Source: Paenibacillus cookii
GTDB lineage: Bacteria > Bacillota > Bacilli > Paenibacillales > Paenibacillaceae
Assembly (NCBI RefSeq): GCF_018333375.1
Contig: NZ_BORW01000041.1
Span: 1 to 36,615 of the forward strand
Direction: 5' to 3'
Length of the DNA: 36,615 nt
The notes under the pieces were generated by a model. It saw nothing but the letters and a program-made list of their open reading frames with translations. It was not told where the DNA came from and did no database searches. Position numbers and translations under genes: made by a program. Below, one piece after another: positions 1 to 6,573 of the stretch (its first letter is position 1; each line of letters begins with the position of its first letter).

Positions 1-122
1 CCCCCTCAAGATGAGATTTCCCAGTATGTAAGACCCCTTGAAGACGACGAGGTAGATAGGTTGGAGGTGGAAGTGCAGCAATGCATGGAGCTGACCAATA
101 CTAATCGGTCGAGGGCTTATCC
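1..122 (+). rRNA. 23S ribosomal RNA, 3' end (partial)
   Basis: The window opens inside the last domain of 23S rRNA. The stretch ending in CTAATCGGTCGAGGGCTTAT is the near-universal 3' terminus of Firmicute 23S rRNA, including the end of the sarcin-ricin-proximal domain VI sequence GACCAATACTAATCG. The 5' part lies outside the window. The exact 3' end, about position 122, is placed by comparison with Bacillus 23S and may be off by a few bases. Confidence 0.95.
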
Positions 123-384
123 TAAAAGCTTTCTGAAAGAAAGCTCGCTACGGAAGCATGAACAAACCCACCAAAGTGAAGAACAGCTTCGTAGCTGATT
201 CCGAGTACTTTGGCGGGACCCGGAACAAAAACCGGGAAATGCTACGGAAAATAAAACGCAAACGTTTCGTATCTAGTTTTCAGGTGATCAAAAATCTGAA
301 TGATTTTGAAGCTGCAAATCCTTTTAGAGGATGGATATTTTGCTGGCGAGTAATCTCCGAAGCAAAAGCAGCGCAAAAATCCTG
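123..384 (+). other. 23S-5S internal transcribed spacer
   Basis: This is non-coding spacer between the two rRNAs. It starts with a small hairpin (AGCTTTC 127-133 with GAAAGCT 139-145), then has a CCCACCAAAGT/ACTTTGGCGGG inverted pair and a CCCGG...CCGGG hairpin, presumably part of the processing stems around the rRNAs. No tRNA is visible. Its first 13 bases recur exactly, on the opposite strand, near the window end at 36379-36391. Confidence 0.8.
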
Positions 385-501
385 TTTGGTGGCGATAGCG
401 GAGGGGTTCCACGCGTACCCATCCCGAACACGACCGTTAAGCCCTCCAGCGCCGATGGTACTTGGACCGAAGGGTCCTGGGAGAGTAGGACGCTGCCAAG
501 C
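385..501 (+). rRNA. 5S ribosomal RNA
   Basis: This is a complete 5S rRNA of about 117 nt, starting TTTGGTGGCGATAGCGG and ending GGACGCTGCCAAGC. It has the conserved internal CCCATCCCGAACACG and CAGCGCCGATGGTA blocks of Bacillales 5S. The two ends pair with each other (TTGGTGGC with GCTGCCAAG), as expected for helix I. It closes an rRNA operon in 16S-23S-5S order. Confidence 0.95.
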
Positions 502-507
502 GAAGGA

Positions 508-541
508 CCACTGTTGATGAAACATTGACAGTGGTTTTTTT
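508..541 (+). terminator. rRNA operon terminator
   Basis: An intrinsic terminator lies seven bases after 5S. The stem CCACTGT (508-514) pairs with ACAGTGG (528-534) and is followed by seven T (535-541). Confidence 0.9.
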
Positions 542-550
542 GTCCCCATC

Positions 551-863
551 TGTGGATATCTTTGCGAAATTGGAAATTTTCATCCACAAGCTCATCCGAG
601 TTTTGTTCTGGAAAATGGACTTATGCACAGAAAAATAAATCGAATTTTGTAAATTTGGAGATTCTCACAAAAAGTTCTCCACAAATTCACAAATTCATCC
701 CCATAATACACAGATTCATGGCATGAAAGGTTCAAAACGTCGATATTCTCAAATTTTTATTCACATTATGAATAACGAACTTTTGAAAGCGTTTAAAGGT
801 CGTCCTGTAAGTTTGCGAACTATCCTTTGAAGCTAAGCAGTAGCGGAAATACCGATATCCACA
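551..863. promoter_or_regulatory. Cluster of DnaA-box-like 9-mers
   Basis: This AT-rich non-coding stretch holds two exact matches to TTATNCACA (621-629 and 757-765) and five one-mismatch relatives of TTATCCACA: 551-559 on the minus strand, 580-588, 675-683, 704-712 and 855-863. Such clusters act as DnaA-binding regulatory or titration sites in Bacillales, and also occur at oriC. No dnaA, dnaN or gyrase gene is nearby, so a DnaA titration or regulatory cluster is more likely than the origin. AT-rich DNA makes one-mismatch hits common, so only the two exact sites are strong. Confidence 0.4.
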
Positions 864-873
864 TAAAGCCTAG

Positions 874-908
874 AAGCCCGTCAAAGCATATAGTTTTGGC
901 GGGCTTTT
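874..908 (+). terminator. Orphan terminator-like hairpin
   Basis: AGCCCGTCAAA (875-885) pairs with TTTGGCGGGCT (895-905, one G-T wobble) around a short loop and is followed by TTTTCT. No intact gene lies directly upstream. It may be a second rRNA operon terminator or the remnant of a lost gene. It abuts the receiver-domain remnant on the other strand. Confidence 0.6.
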
Positions 909-910
909 CT

Positions 911-997
911 ATCCTCGCCATCCTCACGAACTTCCTTGCATGCTTGAATTCCGTCTATTTGGGGCATCATGACATCGAGCATGATCGGATCTGACCG
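911..997 (-). pseudogene. Response-regulator receiver domain fragment
   Basis: Read on the minus strand from about 997 down to 911, the DNA encodes AIRSDPIMLDVMMPQIDG followed by IQACKEVREDGED. This is the phospho-acceptor segment of a receiver (CheY-like) domain: the hydrophobic strand, the LDVMMP loop carrying the acceptor Asp, then helix 4. The N-terminal acidic pocket, the T/K switch residues and any output domain are absent. Upstream in the same frame the match fades before a stop codon, and downstream the frame runs into the orphan hairpin. It is a gene remnant, not an expressed protein. Confidence 0.6.
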
Positions 998-1292
998 GAT
1001 GGCCCAGCAAGGGAACTTCCCTGAACATGACGGCGATTACGCCGCTTTGAATAAAATAAAAACTAGGAGTATGCTTTATGTATGGGATTACAACCCCCGA
1101 ACCCTTAACATGAAGGCCATGAAATCCGTAATATTCGCTTCGTTACCCTGTTGATGGATTACCTTTAGGATGAGCATTCCCGAGCTTTTAATACATAAGA
1201 GGATGTGCGCAGGCTGCAATTCATGGGAAGTTCGGACAACGAAAAAGGTACGCGCCGGGACGATCAATTTTTACTCGAAAAGGGAGAGAGCT
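998..1292 (+). other. Non-coding stretch before the thioesterase
   Basis: I see no convincing gene, RNA or strong promoter here. Short open frames exist but have no family resemblance or credible ribosome-binding site. Confidence 0.4.
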
Positions 1293-2045
1293 ATGGGCAA
1301 CAAATGGACTGAAACCTACCTGATACATTCCAACGATATCGATTATAAATCCGAAGCAAGGCTGTCGGTGCTGCTGTCGCTCGCCCAAAGAACGGCGGAT
1401 GCCGATTTGGAGCAGCTAGGGGCGACGAGAGACCAGATGATCGAAGCGGGTATGGGCTGGATGCTGATGACGATGGATTTGCGTATCGGCAGGATGCCGA
1501 AGGCGCTGGAGGAAATCGCGATCGAAACCTGGAACAAAGGACCGAAGGGAGCGCTGTGGCAGCGGGATTTCCGGATCTATTCCGGCGGGGATATCATTGC
1601 CGAAGCGTGCAGCATTTGGGCGCTGGTCGACATTCAAAAACGGAGAATGCTAAGGCCGTCCAAATTCCCGTTTGACGTCTACATCAACGAAGAGGACTCG
1701 GCGGGCGAAACGCCGGATAAAGTCACCATCCCGGAGGACGTCCCTCTTCGGGACGCGTACCGATCCGTGGTGCGATACAGCGGGATCGACGCCAGCGGCC
1801 ATCTGAACAATTCGCGTTATGCCGATTTATGCATGGATACGTTGACCCCGGACGAGCTTGCCGGCCTTACGTACGCCGGATTCCGAATCACGTATCATCA
1901 CGAAGCCCGCTTGGGCGATGAAATTCAGGTCAAAAGGTCCGAGGTGACGGACGGCCGCATTTACGTAAGCGGACAAGCCGGGGACGGGACGCATTATTTT
2001 GATGCTTATCTTCTATTAAAAGAAACCGAACGCAGTCATGGATAA
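1293..2045 (+). CDS. Acyl-ACP thioesterase (FatA/FatB-like, double hotdog)
   Basis: This 250-residue protein is probably a bacterial acyl-[acyl carrier protein] thioesterase, which hydrolyses acyl-ACP to free fatty acid in the cytosol. The start at the ATG in MGNKWTETYLIHSNDID is chosen because AGGGAGAG lies 5-12 bases upstream. The frame stays open 41 codons further 5', but that part has no family resemblance. Residues 1-130 form the first hotdog unit. The second, from about residue 160, contains VRYSGIDASGHLNNSRYAD, the helix-N-terminal motif with the catalytic Asp/His/Asn region typical of this family. The gene stands alone, with the small ORF at 2091 just downstream. The exact chain-length preference cannot be read from sequence. 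Confidence 0.85.
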   Translation: MGNKWTETYLIHSNDIDYKSEARLSVLLSLAQRTADADLEQLGATRDQMIEAGMGWMLMTMDLRIGRMPKALEEIAIETWNKGPKGALWQRDFRIYSGGDIIAEACSIWALVDIQKRRMLRPSKFPFDVYINEEDSAGETPDKVTIPEDVPLRDAYRSVVRYSGIDASGHLNNSRYADLCMDTLTPDELAGLTYAGFRITYHHEARLGDEIQVKRSEVTDGRIYVSGQAGDGTHYFDAYLLLKETERSHG

Positions 2046-2090
2046 TTCGGCGCGGATCAGGGGATGGCTAAACGGTAAGGGGGGATAAGC

Positions 2091-2231
2091 ATGCCGCATC
2101 ATAAACCGCTCAAAATCAACAACCAGCAAAACCGAGCGAGCAGGAAAGAGGAAAACGTAACGCTGCATCCGGATAAAGCTGCTAAATTTCCGCCGAGCCT
2201 GAACGAGATTCCGAAGCAGGAACAGGATTAG
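2091..2231 (+). CDS. Small hydrophilic protein, 46 residues (unknown)
   Basis: An ATG at 2091 follows an excellent ribosome-binding site (AAGGGGGG, 2077-2084) and opens a frame of 46 codons ending in TAG at 2229-2231. The product starts MPHHKPLKINNQQNRASRKE and ends NEIPKQEQD. It is basic in its first half and proline- and lysine-rich later, with no membrane segment, cysteines or recognisable motif, so it is probably disordered. It begins 45 bases after the thioesterase stop and could be co-transcribed with it. I do not recognise a family. The strong Shine-Dalgarno sequence is the main evidence that it is real. Confidence 0.5.
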   Translation: MPHHKPLKINNQQNRASRKEENVTLHPDKAAKFPPSLNEIPKQEQD

Positions 2232-2349
2232 GCGAACACCGCACCACCTGAAATCCCTTCAGAAAGGTACCGTCATCGGACGTGATGCCCACTGAGGGGA
2301 TTTTGTCGTTTTCACGATTTGAACCAAATCGGTCGGGTTTCGTCGTCCT

Positions 2350-2380
2350 TTGCATTCGCAGCCGCAATCAATGTTATAAT
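2350..2380 (+). promoter_or_regulatory. topB promoter (-10 strong, -35 weak)
   Basis: A perfect -10 TATAAT lies at 2375-2380, 27 bases before the topB start. The best -35 is TTGCAT at 2350-2355, but its spacing of 19 is long. The topB ribosome-binding site is AAAGGGTGG at 2391-2399. Confidence 0.5.
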
Positions 2381-2406
2381 AGGACGGAAGAAAGGGTGGA
2401 TACATA

Positions 2407-4542
2407 ATGAAATCGCTCGTTTTAGCCGAAAAACCGTCCGTTGCACGCGAAATCGCGCGGGTCATGGGCAGCAGGGAAAAGCATAAGGGATATTTTGAAG
2501 GCCCACAATATATCGTGACTTGGGCGCTTGGGCATTTGGTCGGCCTGGCCGAACCCGAAGATTACGACCACAAATACGCAACCTGGAATCTGGAGGATTT
2601 GCCGATTTTGCCGAAAACGATGAAGCTGAAGGTGCTCCGTGAAACCGGGCATCAGTTCAAAATCGTGCAGTCGCTGACCAGACGCCAGGATATCAACAAG
2701 CTGATCATCGCCACCGACGCGGCGCGCGAAGGGGAGCTTCTGGCCCGGTGGATCATGAAAATGGCCCATTGGAACAAACCGTTCCAGCGCCTGTGGATTT
2801 CCTCGCAAACCGACAAAGCGATCAAGGAGGGTTTTGCTTCGCTGCGTCCGGGCAACCAGTTCGACCGACTGTACGAATCGGCGCGCTGCCGGGCCGAAGC
2901 CGACTGGATGATCGGGCTGAACGTCACCCGGGCATTGACCGTCAAATTCGGGGCGCAGCTGTCCGCAGGGCGGGTGCAGACCCCGACGCTCGGCATGATC
3001 ATGAACCGGGAAAATGAAATCGTGAATTTCCGGTCCCAGGAATACGAGACGCTGAAGGCCGATTTTGGCAGCTTCACGGCAACCTGGCGCGGCAAAAACG
3101 GGGATGCGCGCATCTTCGAGCGCCAGCAAACCGACACGGTGAAAAAGAAACTCGAAGGACAATACGGCAAAGTCACGCAGGTGAAAAAATCGGAGAAGGT
3201 CGAGCCGCATCCGCTCGCTTACGACCTTACCGAACTTCAGCGGGACGCCAACCGCAAATACGGATTTTCCGCCAAGCAGACGTCCAACGTGCTGCAGCGC
3301 CTGTACGAGCAGCATAAGCTTGTCACCTATCCGCGCACGGACAGCCGTTATTTAACGTCGGATATGGTTCATACGCTGAAGGAACGCCTGGAGAGCGTGG
3401 CCGTCGGCCCGTATGCGCAGCTGGCCCGTCCGCTTTTGCGCAAAAACCTGCCTACGTCCAAACGGATCGTCGACGACTCCAAGGTCAGCGATCACCACGC
3501 GATCATTCCGACGGAAGAGACGGTGCTGCTGAACCAGCTAAGCACGGAAGAGCGCAAGCTGTACGATTTGATCGTGCGGCGGTTTATCAGCCTGTTTTAT
3601 CCGCCTGCCCGTTATGACAACGTGAGCGTCGTCGTGCAGGTCGAAGGCGAGCAGCTTCACGTCAAAGGCACCACGATCAAGGATGCCGGCTGGCGGGAAG
3701 TGTACGGCGCGGATGCGGACGATTTGTCCGACGACGACAACGACGGGGATGACGACGACAGTCCGGTGCTGCTCCCCGAACTTCGCGAAGGCGACTCGGT
3801 CAAAGTGCAGCGCGTGCACGTCCAGAAAGGAAGAACGCTTCCGCCGAAGCGTTACACCGAAGCCAGCCTCCTCTCGCAGATGGAAAAGCATGGACTCGGG
3901 ACGCCTGCGACGCGGGCCGACATCATTGAAAAATTGATCAATTCCGATACGATCGAGCGCCAAGGCAACCTGCTGCATCCGACCGGAAAAGGAAAACAGC
4001 TGATCGAGCTGGTGGCGCCCGAGCTGCGTACACCGGAACTGACCGCCCGTTGGGAAGCCGAACTCGAAAAAATCGCCCGCGGCCAAGGCAAGCCGGAGCC
4101 GTTTATCGAGGGCATTCGCCAAATGTCCAAGGAGCTCGTGGCCGAGGTCAAAAACAGCTCTGCAGGATACAAACCGCATAACGTCTCGAACAGCCACTGC
4201 CCGCAGTGCGGAACCCGGCTCCTCGAGAAAAAGGGCAAACGCGGCAAAATGCTGGTATGCCCGAGCGAGGACTGCGGCTACCGCCGTTCGGACGAAAAAA
4301 GGCTGTCGAACCGTCGCTGCCCGACATGCCACAAAAAAATGGAGCTCAAGGAAGGCAAGGTCGGTATGTACGTGCAGTGCCTGCCGTGCGGCTTTACGGA
4401 AACGCTCAATAAGGATCATAACCACGTCAACAAAAGGGAAGCGCGCAAACTGGTCGAAAAATATGCCAAACAGGAATCGGCTGCCGTATCCAACCTGGGC
4501 GAGCTGTTAAAAGCGGCCTTGGAGCAGAAAAACGACAAGTAA
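2407..4542 (+). CDS. topB: DNA topoisomerase III (type IA)
   Basis: This 711-residue type IA topoisomerase relaxes and decatenates DNA by cutting one strand through a 5'-phosphotyrosine link. The N-terminal Toprim domain starts SLVLAEKPSVAREIARVMG and has the acidic IATDAAREGE motif. The catalytic tyrosine is Tyr308 in LVTYPRTDSRYL. The central gate domains continue through GLGTPATRADIIEKL. The C-terminus carries two four-cysteine zinc ribbons (CPQC...CPSEDC and CPTC...CLPC, about residues 597-665). Length is close to B. subtilis TopB (727). An acidic stretch, DADDLSDDDNDGDDDD (about 436-451), sits in a surface position and is unusually Asp-rich. It appears to be a single-gene unit. Confidence 0.96.
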   Translation: MKSLVLAEKPSVAREIARVMGSREKHKGYFEGPQYIVTWALGHLVGLAEPEDYDHKYATWNLEDLPILPKTMKLKVLRETGHQFKIVQSLTRRQDINKLIIATDAAREGELLARWIMKMAHWNKPFQRLWISSQTDKAIKEGFASLRPGNQFDRLYESARCRAEADWMIGLNVTRALTVKFGAQLSAGRVQTPTLGMIMNRENEIVNFRSQEYETLKADFGSFTATWRGKNGDARIFERQQTDTVKKKLEGQYGKVTQVKKSEKVEPHPLAYDLTELQRDANRKYGFSAKQTSNVLQRLYEQHKLVTYPRTDSRYLTSDMVHTLKERLESVAVGPYAQLARPLLRKNLPTSKRIVDDSKVSDHHAIIPTEETVLLNQLSTEERKLYDLIVRRFISLFYPPARYDNVSVVVQVEGEQLHVKGTTIKDAGWREVYGADADDLSDDDNDGDDDDSPVLLPELREGDSVKVQRVHVQKGRTLPPKRYTEASLLSQMEKHGLGTPATRADIIEKLINSDTIERQGNLLHPTGKGKQLIELVAPELRTPELTARWEAELEKIARGQGKPEPFIEGIRQMSKELVAEVKNSSAGYKPHNVSNSHCPQCGTRLLEKKGKRGKMLVCPSEDCGYRRSDEKRLSNRRCPTCHKKMELKEGKVGMYVQCLPCGFTETLNKDHNHVNKREARKLVEKYAKQESAAVSNLGELLKAALEQKNDK

Positions 4543-4608
4543 CGACGAATATCGACGCCATCCGATCTTTTGCGGGCGTATCTTCCGTTATGGTTTGGAG
4601 TTTGTCCA

Positions 4609-4637
4609 TTGTTTCCGCCGGGATGCGGATTTATAAT
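4609..4637 (+). promoter_or_regulatory. Promoter for the DUF1294 gene
   Basis: TTGTTT (4609-4614) and TATAAT (4632-4637) are separated by 17 bases, a sigma-A-type arrangement 36 bases before the predicted GTG start. Confidence 0.55.
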
Positions 4638-4672
4638 GAAGGTAGGCAGTAAGAACGGAGGTGGTTCTCCGG

Positions 4673-4936
4673 GTGAGGACAGCCCTTTGGGTATGGTTTA
4701 TTTTTATCAATGCAGTGGGCTACCTGGTCATGTCGGAAGATAAGAAAAGGGCAAGAAACAGGCGCGACCGCGTGCCGGAAAAAACGCTGTTTTTGCTGGC
4801 GGCCATCGGCGGGGCGCTGGGCGTATGGATCGCCATGTACCGCAAGCGCCACAAAACGCGCCACCTGAGCTTCCGGATCGGCATCCCGGTGCTGCTGTTC
4901 ATCAATGCCGTTCTGTATGCCTATTTTTTGAGGTAA
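4673..4936 (+). CDS. DUF1294 family small membrane protein
   Basis: This is a protein of 87 residues with three hydrophobic segments: about 3-18, 38-54 and 69-85, the last ending AVLYAYFLR. It fits the DUF1294 family of short integral membrane proteins, which includes the motif RVPEKTLFLLAAIGGALG. The GTG at 4673 is preferred over an in-frame GTG at 4661, because the ribosome-binding site ACGGAGGTGG (4655-4664) overlaps the earlier codon and sits eight bases before the later one. The function of the family is unknown. A promoter lies just upstream, and there is no obvious partner gene. Confidence 0.8.
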   Translation: MRTALWVWFIFINAVGYLVMSEDKKRARNRRDRVPEKTLFLLAAIGGALGVWIAMYRKRHKTRHLSFRIGIPVLLFINAVLYAYFLR

Positions 4937-5140
4937 GGCTTTCCGCATCGACCTGAGGCAAGACCCTGTTGACGGGCATCATCGGATTTTTTTCTTTATA
5001 CGACGGTTTGTTTCCTGTGGCTCCGAGGCTTTGGCTAGAAGTTTCTTCCTTTATCTTTGCGTGTAATAAAAAGAGAAGGTTGCCGGCTTCAGCAAAGTTG
5101 CGGCGGTCCAACAAAACAGAGAAAGAAGAGGTGGGTTCAC

Positions 5141-5575
5141 ATGTTATTTTCCAACATCCTTCTGGCTTACGACGGTTCCAAAGCTTCCAACCGGGCGCTC
5201 GACAAGGCGGTCCAGCTTGCGCAAGCGGCCCCCGGCTCGGTGATTGAAGTCGTGCATGCGTTCGATTTCCCCCGCGTGTTTATCGGTGAAGGATTGGCGC
5301 CGATTCCCGCCTCCGTAAACAAGGATTATTACGATCTTGCGGAACAGACGGTCGAAGAAGCGAAAAGACGCTTGGACGATGCGGGCGTGAATTACAGCGC
5401 GGAATTGATTCAAGGGGCGCCTGCGGAAACTATTTTGAAAGTGGCCCAGGAGCATGGCTCGGACGTGATCGTGATCGGCAGCCGGGGACTTGGCGGAATC
5501 CGCGAATTCGTGCTTGGCAGCGTCAGCCATAACGTGGTGCAGCATGCGCGCATACCTGTTCTTGTGATTAAATAA
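5141..5575 (+). CDS. Universal stress protein, UspA family, ATP-binding type
   Basis: This is a single-domain Usp of 144 residues starting MLFSNILLAYDGSKASNRAL. The conserved nucleotide loop G-2x-G-9x-G-S is intact near the C-terminus (GSRGLGGIREFVLGS), so it belongs to the ATP-binding UspFG/MJ0577-like group. The first strand with its Asp (LLAYDGS) is also present. The start is fixed by GAGGTGG about ten bases before the ATG at 5141. A longer in-frame version exists but has no family resemblance before this point. It is followed by its own terminator and is therefore separate from the pur operon. Confidence 0.93.
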   Translation: MLFSNILLAYDGSKASNRALDKAVQLAQAAPGSVIEVVHAFDFPRVFIGEGLAPIPASVNKDYYDLAEQTVEEAKRRLDDAGVNYSAELIQGAPAETILKVAQEHGSDVIVIGSRGLGGIREFVLGSVSHNVVQHARIPVLVIK

Positions 5576-5595
5576 AGCGAAAATATAAAAAACGT

Positions 5596-5639
5596 AAGCC
5601 AGTGTGCCGGAATCGAAAGGCATACTGGCTTGCTTTTTA
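5596..5639 (+). terminator. Terminator after the universal stress gene
   Basis: AAGCCAGTGTGCC (5596-5608) pairs with GGCATACTGGCTT (5619-5631, one wobble), followed by GCTTTTTAG. It insulates the pur control region from upstream transcription. Confidence 0.9.
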
Positions 5640-5653
5640 GTTGGACGGACCGA

Positions 5654-5697
5654 AAAAACGAACATTATAATCATATTCGTTTTAATTGTTCGGGTTT
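5654..5697 (+). promoter_or_regulatory. Pair of inverted PurBoxes (PurR operator)
   Basis: The Bacillus PurBox is AWWWCCGAACWWT. AAAAACGAACATT (5654-5666) matches with one mismatch on the plus strand. ATTGTTCGGGTTT (5685-5697) matches the reverse complement with one mismatch. The boxes face each other 18 bases apart, close to the 16-17 seen in B. subtilis, and end just before the -35 of the pur promoter. This predicts PurR repression lifted by PRPP. Confidence 0.8.
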
Positions 5698-5700
5698 GAG

Positions 5701-5730
5701 TTGACATGTGATGTAGGGGATTGTTAAACT
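5701..5730 (+). promoter_or_regulatory. pur operon promoter
   Basis: A perfect -35 TTGACA (5701-5706) is followed after 18 bases by TAAACT (5725-5730). It sits directly downstream of the PurBox pair and about 65 bases before the riboswitch aptamer, so the transcript carries the whole leader. Confidence 0.7.
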
Positions 5731-5794
5731 GATAAGTGTAAGTCGCCTTACCGGAGACTTTCGCCAATCATCTACAACTTTCAATTAAAAACGA

Positions 5795-5861
5795 CTCGTA
5801 TAATGCCGGGAATAAGGCCCGGAAGTTTCTACCCGGAAACCGTAAATTTCCGGACTACGAG
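5795..5861 (+). ncRNA. Guanine riboswitch aptamer (purine riboswitch)
   Basis: All conserved purine-riboswitch positions are present: P1 CTCGTA (5795-5800) with TACGAG (5856-5861), P2 CCGGG (5806-5810) with CCCGG (5818-5822) around ATAAGG, the joiner GTTTCTAC, and P3 CCGGAAA (5833-5839) with TTTCCGG (5847-5853) around CCGTAAA. The ligand-pairing base in GACTACG is C (5855), which specifies guanine/hypoxanthine rather than adenine. It lies in the purE leader, where B. subtilis has the same element acting as a transcription OFF switch. Confidence 0.96.
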
Positions 5862-5948
5862 GGAATACCGCAGGGGAGGCCAGTACCTCTATCCGTCTTG
5901 GCGGCGGCCTTTATCCGAGGCAGCGTCCCGGGTTCGCCTGCGTATTCC
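5862..5948 (+). promoter_or_regulatory. Bridging hairpin in the riboswitch expression platform
   Basis: GGAATACCGCAGG (5862-5874) pairs with CCTGCGTATTCC (5937-5948) with one bulged base, forming a long hairpin between aptamer and terminator. It brings CCGGACTA (5850-5857, P3/J3-1/P1) next to TGGTCCGG (5954-5961), which are complementary with one wobble. Together these form a plausible antiterminator that is only possible when guanine is not bound. Confidence 0.6.
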
Positions 5949-5954
5949 TGACAT

Positions 5955-6000
5955 GGTCCGGTAGCCTGAAAATCTCCATTTTCTTGGGACCGGGCCTTTT
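5955..6000 (+). terminator. Riboswitch-controlled terminator before purE
   Basis: GGTCCGG (5955-5961) pairs with CCGGGCC (5990-5996), with an inner stem GAAAAT (5968-5973)/ATTTTC (5978-5983), then TTTT. Its 5' arm is the same segment that can pair with the aptamer, so it should form when guanine is bound and stop transcription of the whole operon. Confidence 0.8.
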
Positions 6001-6087
6001 GGTCTTATTTTCGGCTTTCACTAGAAAAGGCATCATCCATAGCAGAACGCTTTTTTACGAAAACCACAAGGAAAGTAGGTAGGAAGC

Positions 6088-6573
6088 ATGTCAGCATTGG
6101 TCGCAGTGATTATGGGCAGCAAGTCGGATTGGGAAACGATGCAGCACGCCTGCAAGGTGCTCGATGAATTAAACATTCCTTATGAGAAAAAGGTCGTTTC
6201 GGCGCATCGGACGCCGGATTTGATGTTTTCTTTTGCCGAAGAAGCCGCGCAGCGGGGAATTAAGGTCATTATCGCCGGAGCGGGCGGAGCCGCGCATTTG
6301 CCGGGGATGGTCGCCTCCAAAACGGTGCTGCCGGTGATCGGCGTGCCGGTGCAGACGAAAGCGCTGAACGGGCTGGATTCGCTGCTGTCCATCGTGCAGA
6401 TGCCCGGGGGCATTCCGGTGGCGACGGTGGCCATCGGCCAGGCCGGCGCGACAAACGCGGGACTGTTGGCGGCCCAAATTTTGGGGGCTTCGGACCCTGT
6501 CATCCAGAACCGGGTGCAAGCGCGCCGGGATCACATCCGCAACGAAGTGATGGAAAGCAGTGATTCGCTATGA
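6088..6573 (+). CDS. purE: N5-carboxyaminoimidazole ribonucleotide mutase
   Basis: This class I PurE of 161 residues shifts the carboxyl group of N5-CAIR to give CAIR. Visible motifs are VIMGSKSDWETM at the N-terminus, the active-site SAHRTPD, and the glycine-rich IAGAGGAAHLPGM loop. Length is normal. It is the first gene of the operon; its ribosome-binding site lies in the AGGAAAGTAGGTAGG stretch. Its TGA overlaps the purK start in an ATGA, which fits the coupled use of N5-CAIR. Expression depends on PurR and the guanine riboswitch upstream. Confidence 0.98.
   Translation: MSALVAVIMGSKSDWETMQHACKVLDELNIPYEKKVVSAHRTPDLMFSFAEEAAQRGIKVIIAGAGGAAHLPGMVASKTVLPVIGVPVQTKALNGLDSLLSIVQMPGGIPVATVAIGQAGATNAGLLAAQILGASDPVIQNRVQARRDHIRNEVMESSDSL

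Noticed and set aside
551..863. Chromosomal origin oriC
   Set aside because: The DnaA-box cluster is suggestive, but no dnaA, dnaN, recF or gyr gene is near and there is no clear unwinding element, so only a DnaA-binding cluster is proposed.
969..1154. 61-codon plus-strand frame
   Set aside because: It lies opposite the receiver-domain fossil, has no ribosome-binding site and no family.
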